Part shown: piece by piece, positions 61,282-64,000 of the stretch
Layout of the letters: each line of letters starts with the position of its first letter
Position numbering within the stretch: position 1 is the first letter of the stretch
Origin: Helicobacteraceae bacterium
GTDB taxonomy: Bacteria > Campylobacterota > Campylobacteria > Campylobacterales > Sulfurimonadaceae
Length of the DNA: 64,000 bases
Assembly (NCBI GenBank): GCA_027038835.1
Contig: JALWGC010000016.1
Coordinates: 1 to 64,000 of the forward strand
Direction: 5' to 3'
Notes under the pieces: generated by a model
Seen by the model: only the letters and a program-made list of their open reading frames with translations
What the model was told of the DNA's origin: nothing
Databases searched by the model: none
Position numbers and translations under genes: made by a program

Positions 61282-61386
61282 TTTTCTTCCCTTGTATTTC
61301 AAATATTTTTCGCATCTCTTTGGCGTTTCAACCCGTTTTTTTGATTTTTGAACAACAACGTCGCGCTATCGTAAAAAATGGTGTCT

Positions 61387-61722
61387 TTACTTAGCCAAGT
61401 CCAAAGCGATGAAACCGCCGTTGGCACTTTTTTTGTTTTGCAGCAGGTTCATAACGAACACATGAACGACGGCGAAGGTTACCAACACCACTTGCATATA
61501 CAAAAAGGTAGAAAGGAAAATAGCACCGCTTGAGCGTATGAAAGAAAACGGTACGAGCTCTATCAAATAGGAGCTAAAACGTACCAGCTCGCCCCAAAAC
61601 ACAAATCCGACGACTCCCCATACCAAAACGACGAACAAACCTACGACAAGTGCGCGTTGCATAATGTAGCTTTTGGTCAGCTGTTCATACGCAAAAACGA
61701 GTGATTCGAAAAAATCTTGCAT
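61387..61722 (-). CDS. Small three-helix membrane protein
   Basis: 111 residues with three hydrophobic segments (ALVVGLFVVLVWGVVGFVF, LIELVPFSFIRSSGAIFL and YMQVVLVTFAVVHVFVM). I do not recognise the family. It resembles the start of EI24/CysZ-like proteins but is less than half their length, so it may be truncated. AAAAGAGG precedes the ATG. A perfect hairpin lies just upstream. Confidence 0.45.
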   Translation of the reverse strand: MQDFFESLVFAYEQLTKSYIMQRALVVGLFVVLVWGVVGFVFWGELVRFSSYLIELVPFSFIRSSGAIFLSTFLYMQVVLVTFAVVHVFVMNLLQNKKSANGGFIALDLAK

Positions 61723-61742
61723 AACGACCTCTTTTGTTTTAT

Positions 61743-61789
61743 TAACTGACCTTACGCTCAGTATGTGATATGGTGCGTAAGGTCAGTTA
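61743..61789. repeat. Perfect 15-base inverted repeat upstream of the small membrane protein
   Basis: TAACTGACCTTACGC (61743-61757) and its complement (61775-61789) are separated by 17 bases. It lies between the AAA+ ATPase stop and the ribosome site of the small membrane protein gene. There is no T-run, so an operator or mRNA-processing structure is as likely as a terminator. A smaller GCTACC/GGTAGC hairpin overlaps the end of the ATPase gene at 61834-61847. Confidence 0.75.
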
Positions 61790-61846
61790 TTAATGAGTTC
61801 CATTATTGTAAAACAAATTCGATTAACCGTTATGCTACCGAGGTAG

Positions 61847-63589
61847 CTATTTAGCCAAGAAGCCCATCGATTTTTCGGTATTGAAATCCCCGCTTTTTTC
61901 TTTTTCTATCTCTTCGATGAAATCCTCCATCGTGAAAATGGCATCTTCTCTGACGGCGACTTTGTACGCGGTGTTTTTTACAATCAAGTTTATCTGCCCG
62001 CCGCTTAGGTCGTACGAAGCGAGTCTTTCTATGTCGAAATCGGCTTCGTAATCCGCTTCTTCAGGCAACATCAACTGCCACAATCGAAGACGCTGTTGTT
62101 TGTTCGGGCGTTTGAACTCTATCTTGTAATTAAAACGTCTCGAAAACGCTTTGTCGATATTTTCAAGCAAGTTGGTCGTGGCTATGAGCATCCCTTTGAA
62201 GTTTTCTATCTGCTCCAAAAAGATGTTTTGCATTTGGTTGTGCATCTGGTCGGCACTACTGCCTATACCGCTGCTTCGTGAGCTTAGAAACTGATCCGCT
62301 TCGTTTAGAAGCAAAATCGGCTCACTTTTGGTTTTTTTCGCCAAATCGTAATAGGTGTCGAAGATTTTACGCACGTTCTTCTCACTCTCTCCGACATACA
62401 TCGAAAGGATTTTCGAACAGTCAAACGCCAATATCTGCTTTTTGAGCGACTTCGCAAGCGAATGTGCCGTCAAGGTTTTCCCCGTCCCCGGAGGTCCGTA
62501 AAAAATGATGCGCGCATCGATACCGCTTCGTTTTTCCTTTATCCCCCATTTGACAAGGCGGTTTATCACCTCTTTATCGACTTGCTTGAGTAGGTTTTGA
62601 AGCGTTTTTTCGGTTTGCGGATTGAGCACAACATCCTCGAGCGAAGTGCTTGGCTCGACAAGTTCGAAAACGTCTTGTTCCTCTATAAGGGCGTTGAGTT
62701 TGAGCCGTTTGACTTTTTTGCTCTTTTGGGGGTGCATGATGTTTTGTAACACCTCATCGACGAGGTAGAACGCTCGGCTAATCCCCCCAAAAGGGTTGAG
62801 CATCTCTTCATAATCGATAATCCCTTCGGTGATAAGCCTGCTGCCTTCTTCGAGCAAACTTCTGTTTTTTATCCGTTCGTATTCATCGAAACTTATCAGG
62901 TCTATGAGGTTGTTCATCTCCCTCAAACTCGCATCGGTCGCACTATACTCCTCGCGCAGAAGTGCGATGAAAATCACCTGCTCTTTATCGCTGAGTTTCT
63001 TTTGTTTGAAAAATTTGTCCAAAACGAGCGATTCTTTATCCTCGGTTTTTTCTATACGTTCTTCAATCCGCTTTTCCAAAAGTTCGAGCTTTTCATGTAA
63101 ACGGTCGATTCCAAGAGAATGTTCATGGACGTTTTGGCGAATCGCACTCATTTTCTGATACAACTCAATGCGGAAAAACTGATCTTGCAGATATTCCAGA
63201 TGATCGCTATAGGGCTTGATTTCCGGCAGTTCCACTTCGAACGAACCGTCTTGAAACAGCTTCAAAAGCGAAGGAGTGGGACTCACCGCGGCATTGAGCA
63301 GCTCAAGCGGCGTTACGTCGGCTATCTTGACGGGGTTGAAACTTTGATGGGAGAGCCACCCAAGCTCCAAAAGAGTTTTGACCTCCTGCAAATGATGCAA
63401 GTAAGAAAACTCCTTTTGCCCGAACAACTCTTGAAGGATATCTATAACATACACATCCTCACGCCCCGATACATATTTCGAAGCGACTTGACGCAAAATC
63501 TTCGCCTCGTTCTCGCTACATTTGAGATGAGGGAAAATCTCTGTTTTGGTTATATCCTCACGCTCTAAAAACTCTATTAGTACTTTCAA
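61847..63589 (-). CDS. AAA+ ATPase of unknown role
   Basis: 580 residues. The first 330 are helical and unassigned. The AAA+ module has Walker A GPPGTGKT (about 367-374), a Walker B that reads LLLNEADQF (Asn where Asp is usual), sensor 1 ATTN, and arginine-finger region RRFNYKIEFKRP (FtsH/ARC-like). A C-terminal lid ends with MGFLAK. The D-to-N change may be natural for this family. A role in unfolding or remodelling is likely, but the substrate is unknown. Confidence 0.75.
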   Translation of the reverse strand: MKVLIEFLEREDITKTEIFPHLKCSENEAKILRQVASKYVSGREDVYVIDILQELFGQKEFSYLHHLQEVKTLLELGWLSHQSFNPVKIADVTPLELLNAAVSPTPSLLKLFQDGSFEVELPEIKPYSDHLEYLQDQFFRIELYQKMSAIRQNVHEHSLGIDRLHEKLELLEKRIEERIEKTEDKESLVLDKFFKQKKLSDKEQVIFIALLREEYSATDASLREMNNLIDLISFDEYERIKNRSLLEEGSRLITEGIIDYEEMLNPFGGISRAFYLVDEVLQNIMHPQKSKKVKRLKLNALIEEQDVFELVEPSTSLEDVVLNPQTEKTLQNLLKQVDKEVINRLVKWGIKEKRSGIDARIIFYGPPGTGKTLTAHSLAKSLKKQILAFDCSKILSMYVGESEKNVRKIFDTYYDLAKKTKSEPILLLNEADQFLSSRSSGIGSSADQMHNQMQNIFLEQIENFKGMLIATTNLLENIDKAFSRRFNYKIEFKRPNKQQRLRLWQLMLPEEADYEADFDIERLASYDLSGGQINLIVKNTAYKVAVREDAIFTMEDFIEEIEKEKSGDFNTEKSMGFLAK

Positions 63590-63597
63590 ATTACTCC

Positions 63598-64000
63598 TTA
63601 AAATTTATACTCGACACTAGCCGAAATAAGATATGATTTCGAGTTACTAAACTCACCGTTCAATACTGTATTGTGCACTTTTCTATCTTTATAGATAGCC
63701 ATCAAACCAGCCAAACCAAACTCAAAATTCTCATCATACTTGTATTTTCCACCCAAAGAAAAAATATTTCCATTAGAAGATGGAAGCTCGTATCCTAAAG
63801 TTTCACTTGGAACAGGAGATTCATCATACGCATACCCAACCATTGCAGTTAAATTGTCCATTTTATGCGTTATACCAAATCTAAATACAGAGCTATCCGA
63901 CCAATTTTTTGGAATTGCAGACCCCAAATTTGCTTCATTTACTGGATTGGAAAAATCAAAATCAAGATTTTTATACGATGACCAAAAATCTCTTTCTATT
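63598..64000 (-). CDS. FadL-family outer-membrane transporter (3' end only)
   Basis: The gene continues past the right edge. Visible residues, read from base 64000 leftward, include ERDFWSSYKNLDFDFSNP (typical FadL strand with W and F), KNWSDSSVFRFGITHKM, and a C-terminal barrel with SYLISASVEYKF. FadL proteins import hydrophobic compounds such as fatty acids and aromatic hydrocarbons. An apparent internal TTG start at 63927 is not the true start because homology continues upstream. Confidence 0.75.
   Translation of the reverse strand, partial: IERDFWSSYKNLDFDFSNPVNEANLGSAIPKNWSDSSVFRFGITHKMDNLTAMVGYAYDESPVPSETLGYELPSSNGNIFSLGGKYKYDENFEFGLAGLMAIYKDRKVHNTVLNGEFSNSKSYLISASVEYKF

Noticed and set aside
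63598-63927. Complete small outer-membrane protein starting at TTG 63927
   Set aside because: FadL-type homology continues upstream in the same frame to the window edge, so it is a partial larger gene.

Overview
The window reads as a chromosomal segment of a Campylobacterota (Epsilonproteobacteria) bacterium. It has a moderate-to-low GC core, TATAAT-type -10 boxes with weak -35 elements, and a periplasmic molybdoenzyme/ferredoxin/NrfD operon with its own TorD-type chaperone. It also has OprD-like and FadL-like outer-membrane proteins and tightly packed housekeeping operons. A sulfur- or hydrogen-oxidising relative of Sulfurimonas, Sulfurovum or Hydrogenimonas is my best guess. The sequence alone does not fix the genus. 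I see no rRNA, tRNA or CRISPR array.

Bases 1-14,600 are a mosaic accessory region. After the end of a two-component system come four toxin-antitoxin modules: MazF-type, HipA/HipB, and two RelE/ParE-type. Among them lie a duplicated and broken PD-(D/E)XK-like gene and a HEPN-motif protein with a zinc-ribbon partner. A strikingly AT-rich minus-strand operon (about 4.5-11.9 kb) encodes a 1184-residue HerA/VirB4-like ATPase with apparent membrane segments, a standalone WHH-type HNH nuclease with a likely immunity protein, a dynamin-like GTPase, and a one-membrane-segment protein split by a frameshift at an A7 tract. This operon is the best candidate for an undescribed toxin-delivery or defence system. 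A 26-bp repeat carrying the uvrB promoter flanks the last toxin-antitoxin module.

Bases 14.6-24.2 kb hold uvrB (apparently leaderless) and then what looks like a c-di-GMP surface-signalling neighbourhood. A perfect sigma70 promoter leads into a GEMM-like riboswitch upstream of a CAP-domain lipoprotein with 34 nine-base repeats. Next are a YfiR-domain hybrid histidine kinase, a TonB-dependent receptor and a response regulator with an HD-GYP phosphodiesterase domain.

Bases 24.2-32.3 kb hold a DedA protein, a HerA-type ATPase fused into a Bat (aerotolerance-like, von Willebrand A) operon, and a porin. Bases 32.4-40.2 kb are the molybdoenzyme operon (FeS subunit, NrfD anchor, Tat-exported catalytic subunit, then TorD-like, ferredoxin and two small accessory proteins). 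A 168-bp palindromic element sits in its middle.

Bases 40.5-64 kb are core metabolism and cell maintenance. They include hisD, a thioredoxin-like protein and aroK; ctpA-purC-purS-purQ-SH3-plsC; the N-degron cluster aat-clpA-clpS; bioD, pyrB, pabB, tal, pilT; rplY, pth and an LptF/G permease. CorA, an APC permease, MtfA, an AAA+ ATPase and a truncated FadL-type protein run to the window edge.
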